Positions 1-7,756 of a stretch of 19,870 nt of DNA are shown here, in pieces. Under the pieces are notes generated by a model that saw only the letters and a program-made list of their open reading frames with translations, made no database searches and was not told the origin of the DNA. Source of the stretch: Lachnospiraceae bacterium (GTDB taxonomy: Bacteria; Bacillota; Clostridia; Lachnospirales; Lachnospiraceae); contig SFGF01000068.1 in assembly GCA_004556655.1 (NCBI GenBank), positions 1 through 19,870 on the forward strand. The letters are read 5' to 3'. The stretch's first letter is position 1, and every line of letters starts with the position of its first letter. Both the position numbers and the translations under genes were made by a program.

Positions 1-165
1 CATTTCCATATTATCACTGTATAAATCTAGGACACTCGCATTACGTGTCAGTTTATACGAATTACTAAAAAAGATGACCAACAAAATCGTCAGGCATAGC
101 ACACCTAAATAACTGTGCTTTTCTCTTTTTTCTTTTATCAGCTCTGAAACAATATATTCTCTCAT
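1..165 (-). CDS. ABC transporter permease, N-terminal fragment (runs off the window)
   Basis: This is the first 55 codons of a membrane protein cut by the left edge of the window. An ATG at 165 follows an AAGGAG ribosome site with seven bases between. The N-terminus is short and charged (MREYIVSELIKEKREK), followed by a hydrophobic stretch (SYLGVLCLTILLVIFF, about residues 19-34) that looks like a first transmembrane helix. An extracytoplasmic-looking segment follows. The start lies 11 bp after the stop of the ABC ATPase, so the two are almost certainly one operon and one transporter. ABC-2 type permeases of the bacitracin/lantibiotic self-protection class begin this way, but too little sequence is present to name the family from the permease itself. 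Confidence 0.7.
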   Translation of the reverse strand, partial: MREYIVSELIKEKREKHSYLGVLCLTILLVIFFSNSYKLTRNASVLDLYSDNMEM

Positions 166-176
166 TTCTCATCTCC

Positions 177-1079
177 TTAGCCTTGTACCAATTTCTTAAA
201 ATAGTCTTCTAAATTTTCCTCTTCTACAGTAATTTCCATTATGCCTATCCCATGGTTTGCTAATTCTTTGGAAAATTCTTTCCTATCTAACTGAAGATCA
301 TAAATATATATATACTTTTTATCTATCACTTCATAATTTTCAATGTGAAACACCTTTTCCAATATTCCACATGTGAGTTCATTATTAGTTACCGAGATTT
401 TCAGATGCGTTCTATTGCTTTTCTGAATTTCTTCCATTTTCTTTTCCGCAATCAGCTCACCATCATTTAAAACGCCAATACGATCAGCAATAACAGCCAT
501 TTCTGATAACAGATGGCTAGAAACCATAATTGTTGTTTCTTGTTCTTTACTAATTTTTATCAGATATTCTCTGAACTCAGCAATGCCAATAGGATCAAGT
601 CCATTTGTCGGTTCATCCAAAATAATAAATTCTGGTTCATGTATAATTGCATTCGCTAAGCCAAGTCTTTTCTTCATTCCCAAGGAAAATCTCTTATATT
701 TTTTATACCTTTCATTTATTAAGCCCACTTTTATAAGCGCTTCCTCTATTGCATTCTTTTTTGTTACACCTCTTATATTTGCAAATACTTTCAGATTTTC
801 GTATGCCGTTAGTTCAGGATAAAAGCCTTGGAAATCCAAATTTGCCCCTATTCTTGAATAGATTGCAGAATTACTATCAATAGTCTTTCCCCAAAGTCTG
901 ATATTACCGCCTGTAATCTCTGTCAATCCAAGAATCGTCTTCATCAGCGTAGTTTTTCCAGCTCCATTTTTTCCTATTAATCCATATATTTCGCCTTCCA
1001 TAATATGCATATTGACACTTCTAAGCACATCAGACTTTCCATATTTTTTTATAAGATTATTTATCGTTAATACTTCCAT
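177..1079 (-). CDS. ABC transporter ATP-binding protein, bacitracin/lantibiotic-immunity type
   Basis: A 300-aa cytoplasmic ATPase that should energise the permease encoded next. Visible motifs are Walker A GKNGAGKTT (residues 36-44), signature FSLGMKKR (131-138), Walker B with the D-loop FIILDEPTNGLDP (151-163) and the H-loop histidine in SSHL (about 189). The GMKKRLGLA signature and the roughly 90-residue C-terminal extension are typical of BcrA/lantibiotic-protection ATPases, though related exporters of other substrates share them. The ATG at 1079 was chosen because GGAGG lies seven bases upstream; an in-frame codon 30 bases further upstream lacks a site. Upstream direct repeats TTAAG spaced 11 bp suggest control by an OmpR-type regulator that may lie outside the window. 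The ABC assignment is certain; the substrate is inferred. Confidence 0.93.
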   Translation of the reverse strand: MEVLTINNLIKKYGKSDVLRSVNMHIMEGEIYGLIGKNGAGKTTLMKTILGLTEITGGNIRLWGKTIDSNSAIYSRIGANLDFQGFYPELTAYENLKVFANIRGVTKKNAIEEALIKVGLINERYKKYKRFSLGMKKRLGLANAIIHEPEFIILDEPTNGLDPIGIAEFREYLIKISKEQETTIMVSSHLLSEMAVIADRIGVLNDGELIAEKKMEEIQKSNRTHLKISVTNNELTCGILEKVFHIENYEVIDKKYIYIYDLQLDRKEFSKELANHGIGIMEITVEEENLEDYFKKLVQG

Positions 1080-1099
1080 ACTGTTCCTCCATTTCATAG

Positions 1100-1131
1100 A
1101 TATTATCACGCAAACCTTAACACGGTCTTAA
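1100..1131 (-). promoter_or_regulatory. Probable activated promoter with direct-repeat operator for the ABC operon
   Basis: On the minus strand TTAAG occurs twice with 11-bp spacing (1116-1120 and 1127-1131), one helical turn apart, followed by TAATAT at 1100-1105 as a -10-like hexamer. No good -35 exists at 17 bp, and the repeat occupies that position. This is the usual look of a promoter activated by an OmpR-family dimer. The site sits 20-50 bp before the ATPase start. No protein is assigned to it. Confidence 0.5.
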
Positions 1132-1239
1132 CCAATGTTTATTATTATATTACTTTTATTTTTTAACACTCTCTAAATATTTGTCCAAATAATATGTTTT
1201 GTATATCAAAATTGTGCTTGCATCCAAGCTACCATGAAA

Positions 1240-1274
1240 AAGGGAAAGACACGGTCTTTTGTGCAATCTCCCTT
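1240..1274. terminator. Possible weak bidirectional terminator in the 1080-1521 gap
   Basis: The arms AAGGGA (1240-1245) and TCCCTT (1269-1274) enclose an inner perfect stem AAAGAC-ACG-GTCTTT (1245-1259), with T-runs on both outer sides. The outer arms are short and widely separated, so this may be a backup terminator or chance. The remainder of 1280-1440 is AT-rich and shows no gene or promoter that I can support. Confidence 0.3.
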
Positions 1275-1451
1275 GCTCTTTTTCTGTCAAATCAAGACTC
1301 GCTTAATCGTAGTAAATTCGTGGTATAACATTTTTTTAATTGATGAATAGTCTTTAAATACCGTATTTATGAGGATAATCTAAGTTTCTATATCAAGTTT
1401 TATCAAAAATATAGTATAGATTTATAACATTATCAGATGCAAAAAATCTAT

Positions 1452-1479
1452 AAAAAGGGACAAGCCATACGCCCGTCCC
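1452..1479 (-). terminator. Rho-independent terminator of the large operon
   Basis: In minus-strand RNA the arms GGGACGGGC and GCUUGUCCC pair (nine pairs, two of them G-U) around the loop GUAUG and are followed by UUUUU. It lies 43 bp after the stop of the 813-aa protein and separates that operon from the ABC operon. The plus strand also has a T-run after the stem, so it may work in both directions. Confidence 0.8.
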
Positions 1480-1521
1480 GCTCTTTTTACTGTGCTATAC
1501 ACATCCTTTTTCTTCTATTTC

Positions 1522-3963
1522 TTACGCACTTTTCTGCAATATCTTCTCTTTCTCCAGATAAACCTTCGCTATCCCATATCTGCCTGACTGATTTACAGTT
1601 GCCATACCACCCAAGCTGTCTAAATACTGGCTTCCATTTTTGGATGCCGAGATATAGACATAATAGTACGACCATACAAACCTTTCCTCATCTATTTTCT
1701 CACGATAGTTGGGACTAAGTACCAGTTTTGCACCTATCATCTCTGCCTTTTGCCTTACCAGATGGATAACATAGGATACCACCGTCCTCAACTCTTCCAT
1801 AGAAAGCCTGCTGTAATATGGACGCTCCAGGAACAATATCAGTTCTTCTTTCTCCTTTTTCCTTGCTGTTTCTGTTTTCGTCAGATCAGCAAATTCCACT
1901 CTTTTTTTATCCGTATTAATCTTATTATGAGAGCCTTTCGTCAATCTGAGAATCGCGCGGAATACAATATCTCCATCCTTTTCCAAAAAAATAACTTTCT
2001 TATTGGAATCAAAACAGGACAGCAAGCACTCACTCTGATATCCATTCCGGTAAGAGATACAGGTTTCTGTCGGGATTTCTCCAATCTGCATAACTGGCAG
2101 TAACCGGTCTTCCTCCCATACATGATAACGGTCTCTTGACAGATTTAGGTTCTCCATCCATGCCTGTTTTATTTCCGGTGTAATCGGATATGCGATTTCT
2201 CTCTCCAGATCATCCTCATGATACTTAAGTTCCATAAATTTTCCCATAAGTTCCGCTGTCAGCAGGCGCCGGATTTCTTCTTTTTTCTTGTTTTCATTCT
2301 GGCAAAAAGCAAATAAAATCTCAGAACCGCCTTCATACAAAAACTGAAGAACATTTTCTTTGTGCTTCTCCACAACTTCATCCTCAATCGGTAAGTTGCC
2401 CCGAAGCCATTCCCATGCCTTATCTGTCTCCATAAGATGTTCTTTTATCTCATAAAAATCGTGATAATCTTTTAGATTTTCAATATTTCTAAGCAAAAAC
2501 AAAGCCTGATTTTCATCCGTAAGACCCCGGATAAATGGTTTTATTTCTTCCCAATGCCCCAGCAGATGTACCGCTGTCTGATATCTCAGATGCTTGATAT
2601 CTCCAAATTCCTCCTGCATCCACATAGAAAGTGCTTTCTGCGATAGCCGTTCTCCCACGCATACCATTTCCTCTTCCTTTATACGGGCGGGAAGACATTT
2701 TCTCTTTGCAATCTCCCGGAACACCTTAAGACGGGCATCAATTCCCTCACAAGAAAGCTGATTATAAAGATAAGAATACTGGCCTTCTATAGATACCAGA
2801 AGTTTTAATTCCTCAAAAGTATAAGAACTTCTCCCCATATTTTCCTTCTGATAGGAAGACAGCACTCCCAAGCCAAAACACTCCTTCAGATTTTTTTTAT
2901 TTAATGTATTCAGGTTCAGATACTTCTGATAGACGTCCGGATCCAGCAAAAGGCTATGATAAGGCAGGCAGGTAAAATCCTCATATGATTCCCTTACCAG
3001 TGCCAGAAAATGTTTTTTATTTGTAATTACTGCATAAAACATCAATTCCTCATGCCTTGAACTCAAATTTTCCAATGGGATTCCCTGTATCCGTTCCTTA
3101 TACAATGTACTCACGTAAGAGGTCCTGTCCTGCAGCATCTGCCCGATCTGTTCTTCATCCATATCCGGCAGAATCTGTTCCAGCCTTTTCAAATCATTCC
3201 ATAATGCTTTGTTCTCTATCCATAAATTCACGAAAGTCGGACGCTCCTTCTCGTCTATGTATTCCGTCACAAGATGAAAACGTCTTCGAAATTCCTTTGG
3301 CTTTTCCATCAATTGCATGAAATGTTCCATCTGTATTCTCTGCCAGCTCCATGCAGCGTTCGCAATCTCATTCATCAGCGCCAGTTTCTCCGGTTCCAAA
3401 AGCTGTTCCCATACCGTCCGTTCTCCATATATTGACAGAAAAAGATTGGAAGAAAACGCGGGCTCCATCAGTAGGTTTCTCTCCTCTGCTGACAGTTCCT
3501 TTATATCCTGTCCCACACTGTTGTGCCAATTTAACAGCCCACTTACAAGTGCAGATTTCTTGTCATTATTCAACACAAGAGAAACATAATATTTCAGATA
3601 CCAGAACAATACCTGATTCTGGATCACTTCATCCTTCAAGACTTCCTCTATTTTTTCAAAAGAAAAATCAGACAGTTTCTCTTCGCCGGCACCTGTTATC
3701 AGAGCCCGTATCCGGGAGGCTTCTACCTCCGGCTGATTCTGATATAGTTTATACAAGTGCGGAATAAATTCTGCATCCTGTACCAGATATCCCAAAATCA
3801 TTTCCCCTATCTCTTTTACTTTTTTCTGCAGACCGTATGTGTTAATCAGTTTCCCCGCATGGTATAACTGCCTGCCCTCATATTCCTTTATAAAATCCCA
3901 TGGCAGGCCAGCCTTCTTCGTTTCCTCACATATTTTCAGATGCCATAATATTGTTTTCTTCAC
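1522..3963 (-). CDS. Large soluble protein of unknown function (813 aa), last gene of the AAA+/vWA operon
   Basis: I do not recognise this family. The start is GTG at 3963, with GGAGGTGG eight bases upstream; the gene overlaps the end of the preceding 726-aa gene by 38 bp, so translation is probably coupled. The protein has no signal peptide or membrane segment. About residues 1-600 are leucine- and glutamate-rich and look like helical repeat material. The last ~190 residues change character: a mixed segment contains CISYRNGYQ, CLLSCFDSNKK and FRAILRLTKGS, then LILFLERPYYSRLS and a basic, aromatic tail. That part looks like a distinct folded, possibly catalytic or nucleic-acid-binding, domain. 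By position it is a candidate substrate or effector of the AAA+/vWA pair. PcfJ- or DUF4132-like relatives crossed my mind but no decisive motif is visible. Confidence 0.85.
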   Translation of the reverse strand: MKKTILWHLKICEETKKAGLPWDFIKEYEGRQLYHAGKLINTYGLQKKVKEIGEMILGYLVQDAEFIPHLYKLYQNQPEVEASRIRALITGAGEEKLSDFSFEKIEEVLKDEVIQNQVLFWYLKYYVSLVLNNDKKSALVSGLLNWHNSVGQDIKELSAEERNLLMEPAFSSNLFLSIYGERTVWEQLLEPEKLALMNEIANAAWSWQRIQMEHFMQLMEKPKEFRRRFHLVTEYIDEKERPTFVNLWIENKALWNDLKRLEQILPDMDEEQIGQMLQDRTSYVSTLYKERIQGIPLENLSSRHEELMFYAVITNKKHFLALVRESYEDFTCLPYHSLLLDPDVYQKYLNLNTLNKKNLKECFGLGVLSSYQKENMGRSSYTFEELKLLVSIEGQYSYLYNQLSCEGIDARLKVFREIAKRKCLPARIKEEEMVCVGERLSQKALSMWMQEEFGDIKHLRYQTAVHLLGHWEEIKPFIRGLTDENQALFLLRNIENLKDYHDFYEIKEHLMETDKAWEWLRGNLPIEDEVVEKHKENVLQFLYEGGSEILFAFCQNENKKKEEIRRLLTAELMGKFMELKYHEDDLEREIAYPITPEIKQAWMENLNLSRDRYHVWEEDRLLPVMQIGEIPTETCISYRNGYQSECLLSCFDSNKKVIFLEKDGDIVFRAILRLTKGSHNKINTDKKRVEFADLTKTETARKKEKEELILFLERPYYSRLSMEELRTVVSYVIHLVRQKAEMIGAKLVLSPNYREKIDEERFVWSYYYVYISASKNGSQYLDSLGGMATVNQSGRYGIAKVYLEKEKILQKSA

Positions 3964-6106
3964 TTTGAACCACCTCCATGTGATTTATAATTTCCTTGAC
4001 CTTTTCCAGTCCAAACGCATATTTTGAGCAAATTTCTCTTAACAAGTCCAGTATCTCAGCCAGATTCTGTTCTGAAAATACCAGCAGCGAATGTTCTGAA
4101 TACGTAGATTTTAAATATGACGCCACAATGTGATAAGCCATATCCCTATCTCTATAAGAACAATAAGATAAAAAATGATCAAGATTTTTTATATGCCCTT
4201 CTTTTCCTCTGGTTCTGGCAACTATTTTTGTAAAATTTTGTTTTAACTTGTGATACTTTTTCATTCTTTCCATCAATTCTTTTTGCTGTTTTGCCAGTGC
4301 TAGTTTATTCTGATAGGCTACATATTCCTCTGTTGTCCAGTAAATCTTCCTTAACTGGTCCTGTTCACTCTTTTCCAACTCCACATGTTCCAATATTTCC
4401 AATGCAATATCCTTTGCATCTGATCGTGGAAGCCAGATAAAATTATCCTCATCTGCCAGAATCGCTAAAAGGAACCTTACATACTTTTCGGGATTTTGGG
4501 AGATCACGTATTCTTCCGCCCACATAAATATCTGTCTATGTGCTTCTGCATCCAAAAAAGGACGAAACACTTCTGTCTCCCCATACCTTATCTCATAATC
4601 CCCAAGAGAAAAGCTATCCCTTATCATATTTGCAAGCGGAAAGAGCATGCACTGGTTAGAAATTCCAAATGTGTCAACCAGAAGTTTCATCATTTCAAAC
4701 GCATTTTCACTGTTGATTCCATCCATATATCTTTTCAGATAAAACGCTATGTTTTTCCATTTCGTCTCTGCCGTTTTTTTATCTTCCCGGTACCCATCCA
4801 AAAATTCACGAATAAGCATTATCGGCTCCAGAATGCCAAAGTCTGCTAATTTCCAAAATACGCTTATATATTTATAATCCTGTTCCTGCCAGAAATGCCG
4901 ACCGTACTCTTTCTTCGTGATTTCCTTATAGCGTTCCAGATACAAGGATAACTGCTGCCTGCTATATTCTCTTTCAGACAAGGTATCGGTAACACATGAA
5001 TCGAACTCTTCTTCTCCCAGCCATTCAAAAAGAGAATCCCATTTGGCGTCTGTCAGATCAATATGGTGCCATTCCGTCTTTACATGCTTCGCTATTTTAA
5101 AAGAATGCAACACCCGGTATATGGCAGTATTGGATACCTCTACAGAAGACCCTGCCGCCTCAAAAATATTTTCCCATCCGTTAATTTTAATGCTGAACTC
5201 CCTATAATAATTGCATAAGTTTTTACACAACTGATACACAGGCTGCGGATATTCTTCTTGTCCATGCAGAAACTGTCTACATACATCCACCGCAATCCGC
5301 TCCGCTGTTATAGAATCCCGGCTGATGCCGTCAGCAGTTCTTACATTCCATATAAGAGCCATATTTAAAAACTGTATTTCTTCTATAGAATATCCATTCT
5401 CTATCAGTTTTTTCTGGAGCACGCCCGTCCCATTCGCATTTGCAAAGGGAAGCCGGATCAGATATTTCAAGGCATCCATATCCTTTTTTCGGTATCCCTT
5501 CATCTTCCCCTGAAAATGTTCCGCCAGCCAGATATAGATGTCAGCATTCTCATATACTGCAATCTCACGTTTCTTTCCCAGTCGTTCATTCAACTTACCC
5601 TTTACCATTTCCCACAGCTTTTTATCCTCCGGCAAAACAGAAATAGCAAACAGGATTTCTTCCAGCTTCTCATATGGATAAGCAAGAAGCTTCTCGTAAA
5701 ATACTTTTCTTGTTTTCTCATCCAGCAGATAGCGTATTCCCCAAATATACAGGGTATTCTCCTCAAAATATCCTTCTAGTTTTTTCCGGAACACTCCCAT
5801 CTGCGTTCCAATAAACATTTCTTTTTCCTGCAGACGTCTTGTCATACCAAGGGCTAGCCCCAATGCACGAATCTGCGGTCCGACCACCTCTGTCTTTTCT
5901 GCCAGCCGTTCCAGTACTTCTCCTGGATACCGGAATCCGTAACTGTCTTCCAGCGTTTTTTCCCAACATTCTGAAAACATTGCGTATTTCCCTGCTTCCG
6001 CCCATATCTGCGCCTTCTCTTCTCTTTTTGACAGCCTGTAGATCATATCACACATCTGACCGCATAATTCAGCATCAAATATATCCTTAAATATTCCCCA
6101 TGCCAT
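3926..6106 (-). CDS. Large soluble helical protein of unknown function (726 aa)
   Basis: I do not recognise this family. The ATG at 6106 has AGGAGG six bases upstream and begins MAWGIFKDIFD; a longer frame starting at 6142 would run through the upstream hairpin and lacks a site. The protein is rich in Leu, Glu, Lys, Tyr and Trp, has no membrane segment, and reads as continuous helical repeats. A charged, likely coiled segment near residues 595-640 contains LALAKQQKELMERMKKYHK. Both this protein and the next contain IRAL in a similar early context (VVGPQIRALGLALG here, EASRIRALITGAG there), so they could be very distant paralogues, but this is weak. It overlaps the 813-aa gene by 38 bp, which argues for paired function. 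Its place after the AAA+/vWA genes suggests a scaffold or remodelling substrate; that is inference. Confidence 0.85.
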   Translation of the reverse strand: MAWGIFKDIFDAELCGQMCDMIYRLSKREEKAQIWAEAGKYAMFSECWEKTLEDSYGFRYPGEVLERLAEKTEVVGPQIRALGLALGMTRRLQEKEMFIGTQMGVFRKKLEGYFEENTLYIWGIRYLLDEKTRKVFYEKLLAYPYEKLEEILFAISVLPEDKKLWEMVKGKLNERLGKKREIAVYENADIYIWLAEHFQGKMKGYRKKDMDALKYLIRLPFANANGTGVLQKKLIENGYSIEEIQFLNMALIWNVRTADGISRDSITAERIAVDVCRQFLHGQEEYPQPVYQLCKNLCNYYREFSIKINGWENIFEAAGSSVEVSNTAIYRVLHSFKIAKHVKTEWHHIDLTDAKWDSLFEWLGEEEFDSCVTDTLSEREYSRQQLSLYLERYKEITKKEYGRHFWQEQDYKYISVFWKLADFGILEPIMLIREFLDGYREDKKTAETKWKNIAFYLKRYMDGINSENAFEMMKLLVDTFGISNQCMLFPLANMIRDSFSLGDYEIRYGETEVFRPFLDAEAHRQIFMWAEEYVISQNPEKYVRFLLAILADEDNFIWLPRSDAKDIALEILEHVELEKSEQDQLRKIYWTTEEYVAYQNKLALAKQQKELMERMKKYHKLKQNFTKIVARTRGKEGHIKNLDHFLSYCSYRDRDMAYHIVASYLKSTYSEHSLLVFSEQNLAEILDLLREICSKYAFGLEKVKEIINHMEVVQSEENNIMASENM

Positions 6107-6126
6107 AAAATACCTCCTATAAAATC

Positions 6127-6149
6127 GGGGACTGCATAACACAGTCCCC
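6127..6149 (-). promoter_or_regulatory. Perfect 8-bp hairpin directly before the 726-aa gene's ribosome site
   Basis: GGGGACTG and CAGTCCCC pair perfectly around a 7-base loop. In minus-strand RNA the stem is followed by GAUUUUAUAGGAGG, so it abuts the ribosome site. The short U-run makes it a weak terminator in this direction, and a processing site, mRNA stabiliser or partial attenuator are equally likely. On the plus strand it is followed by TTTT. Confidence 0.55.
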
Positions 6150-6201
6150 TTTTATGCATTCCTGCATTTCTGATTTATTATTTATCAAATATGACAGTCT
6201 G

Positions 6202-6573
6202 TTACTCCATGCATGAAACCGGACAGCAGCCAGACTTCATATTTTCAAAAGTCTCTTTATAACATCTGCGTCCTGTTTCCGGCATCAACAGCAGGAACTG
6301 CTCCATGACCTCTTCTAAAAAAAGATATCTTGGATTCAGGAGAATCATATTGTCCAGGATTCCTATTACAAACCAGTAAAATTCCTCAACAAATTCTTCC
6401 ACGTCCTGATCCGTATCTGAATACCATTGATTCAACTGGCAGATCATTCCCATCTGTTCTGCATCCGTCAGTTCCATATCCATAAAGTAAAGTATCCGTC
6501 CTCCCGAATTACAAATCCGGAATTTTACTTCTTTCTCATTTTCAATCAGCATTCTTCCCTGGTCTCCTCTCAT
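6202..6573 (-). CDS. Small acidic protein of unknown function (123 aa)
   Basis: No family recognised. The ATG at 6573 overlaps the stop of the preceding gene in an ATGA arrangement, which supports translational coupling. An alternative ATG at 6552 has AGGAG further upstream, so the first seven residues are uncertain. The protein is acidic and helical-looking (DVEEFVEEFYWFVIGILDN in the middle) without a true membrane span. It ends with a cysteine cluster, SGCCPVSCME, that could bind metal or be redox active. It sits between the vWA gene group and the two giant helical proteins in the same transcript and so is probably an accessory component. Confidence 0.7.
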   Translation of the reverse strand: MRGDQGRMLIENEKEVKFRICNSGGRILYFMDMELTDAEQMGMICQLNQWYSDTDQDVEEFVEEFYWFVIGILDNMILLNPRYLFLEEVMEQFLLLMPETGRRCYKETFENMKSGCCPVSCME

Positions 6574-7016
6574 GCAGCCAGTATGATCTGCTTATCCCTG
6601 AAGCAATGAAGTTCAGCCGTTCCCGTCTTCTGAAGCAGATATTTCTTTTGATAATCTACCGCCTCTTCATACGAGGAAAACCTTACTGCGTCACGGTCGT
6701 CCGGGACATATGTACTTCCGTCCCAATACTGCCATTCACTTTCCAGTGACTCCACGAGAATCAATGTCCAGCACACACTACAGATATAAGGGTCAAGCCC
6801 TACATAACCCAGATATGTCCATACGTCTTCCTCGGCCGCCTCCCATGTTGGATAATATTTCGCCCGGAATAATGCCGCACAGCAGATGCGCTGGTTCTGC
6901 ACTTTTCTGAAATACTGTCCCCGGCTCAGTTCGATCACATATCCAATCGGATGAACCTGAACGGAAATCTCTTTTTCTGTTTCTGCTACCTTTTTCTGAA
7001 ATTCTTGATGATCCAT
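6570..7016 (-). CDS. Small protein of unknown function (about 148 aa)
   Basis: No family recognised. AGGAGG lies about 16 bases before the ATG at 7016, a long spacing. The in-frame TTG at 7046 would place the ribosome site inside the coding region, so ATG 7016 (MDHQEFQKKV) is preferred with some doubt. The protein is soluble and rich in Tyr and Trp. Visible segments are RICCAALFRAKYYPTWEAAE, a YICSVCW CxxC pair, and RFSSYEEAVDYQKKYL, which looks like the short repeat often seen in small mobile-element proteins of unknown role. It is preceded by a hairpin with a T-run and overlaps the next gene by 4 bp. Confidence 0.7.
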   Translation of the reverse strand: MDHQEFQKKVAETEKEISVQVHPIGYVIELSRGQYFRKVQNQRICCAALFRAKYYPTWEAAEEDVWTYLGYVGLDPYICSVCWTLILVESLESEWQYWDGSTYVPDDRDAVRFSSYEEAVDYQKKYLLQKTGTAELHCFRDKQIILAA

Positions 7017-7049
7017 TCGATGATCTGTCTGTCCTCCTTTCTGCAAAAG

Positions 7050-7070
7050 AAAAAACAGCCGTTTGGCTGC
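7050..7070 (-). terminator. Intra-operon terminator or attenuator before the 148-aa gene
   Basis: In minus-strand RNA GCAGCC-AAAC-GGCUGU (six pairs, the last G-U) is followed directly by UUUUUUCUUUU, then the AGGAGG of the next gene. It begins 6 bp after the stop of the 226-aa gene. There is no room for a new promoter after it, so it most likely lowers distal expression or is subject to antitermination. Confidence 0.65.
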
Positions 7071-7075
7071 CCTGC

Positions 7076-7756
7076 TTATGCTGCGTTCTGGCTTTCCTGT
7101 TCTCCATACACAAGAAGGCTAACCAGCTTCTTAAATAGTTTCTGCAAATTCTGAATGTCTCTTTGGTGGAACAGTGCATCCCGCTCAAATGCCTTGATCA
7201 CACTATCCGCCCGGCAGAACAGCACGAATATATCTATATTCGTCATATAAATCGCTGCCCGCTTTTTCACTTCATAAGTTCCTTTCTTACAATGCTGCCC
7301 TCCATTTCTGGTTTTTTCAACAATTCCAGTACCATTCTGAATCTCCACATACCATGGATAGTTTCTTTTTTCTCCGCTCGAATTATATTCATGCCGGCTG
7401 ATCATAAAATACGTTACCGCTCCCTCCAGCGAATCTGGTGATTTCTGAAATATTTTCTGCTGGGAAAAGGAAAATTCTTCCACACCCCTTAACATCTGCA
7501 CAAAAAAATATTTAACATACTCCGGAGCGACATTGGCATAAACGCTAACACTTTTCTTCCCTTTACTGTAATCTACCATGACAAAACGTATCAGCGATGT
7601 GCCCTCTTCATCTTCCATCCCTTCCGCATGCATATGCCACGGAAACCAGGGAGACGCAGTTTTCATACAATTGTTTATCTCCAGCAGGCTTCCTTTTCCT
7701 TTATGGACGCTGATCTGCTTTGAGACTTTCTTATTCCATACTTTGTTTTTTCCCAT
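7076..7756 (-). CDS. Conserved-looking protein of unknown function (226 aa)
   Basis: No family recognised. The ATG at 7756 follows the stop codon of the vWA gene with no gap (TAAATG), and the purine-rich AAGGGG upstream lies within that gene, so expression is probably coupled to it. The protein is soluble. An ordered N-terminal half holds PWFPWHMHAEGM and EEGTSLIRFVMVDYSKGKK. A middle part with NYPWYVEIQNGTG, next to GQHCKKGTYEVKKRAAIYMT, looks like a beta-rich nucleic-acid- or ligand-binding fold. A helical C-terminus (VIKAFERDALFHQRDIQNL) completes it. The tight junction suggests a dedicated partner or adaptor of the vWA protein. The function is unknown. Confidence 0.75.
   Translation of the reverse strand: MGKNKVWNKKVSKQISVHKGKGSLLEINNCMKTASPWFPWHMHAEGMEDEEGTSLIRFVMVDYSKGKKSVSVYANVAPEYVKYFFVQMLRGVEEFSFSQQKIFQKSPDSLEGAVTYFMISRHEYNSSGEKRNYPWYVEIQNGTGIVEKTRNGGQHCKKGTYEVKKRAAIYMTNIDIFVLFCRADSVIKAFERDALFHQRDIQNLQKLFKKLVSLLVYGEQESQNAA

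Noticed and set aside
583..822. Plus-strand frame opposite the ABC ATPase
   Set aside because: It lies entirely opposite a gene with clear motifs and has no ribosome site or recognisable product.
1522..3963. PcfJ-like or DUF4132-like identity for the 813-aa protein
   Set aside because: The context is suggestive but I cannot see the diagnostic motifs, so no family is assigned.
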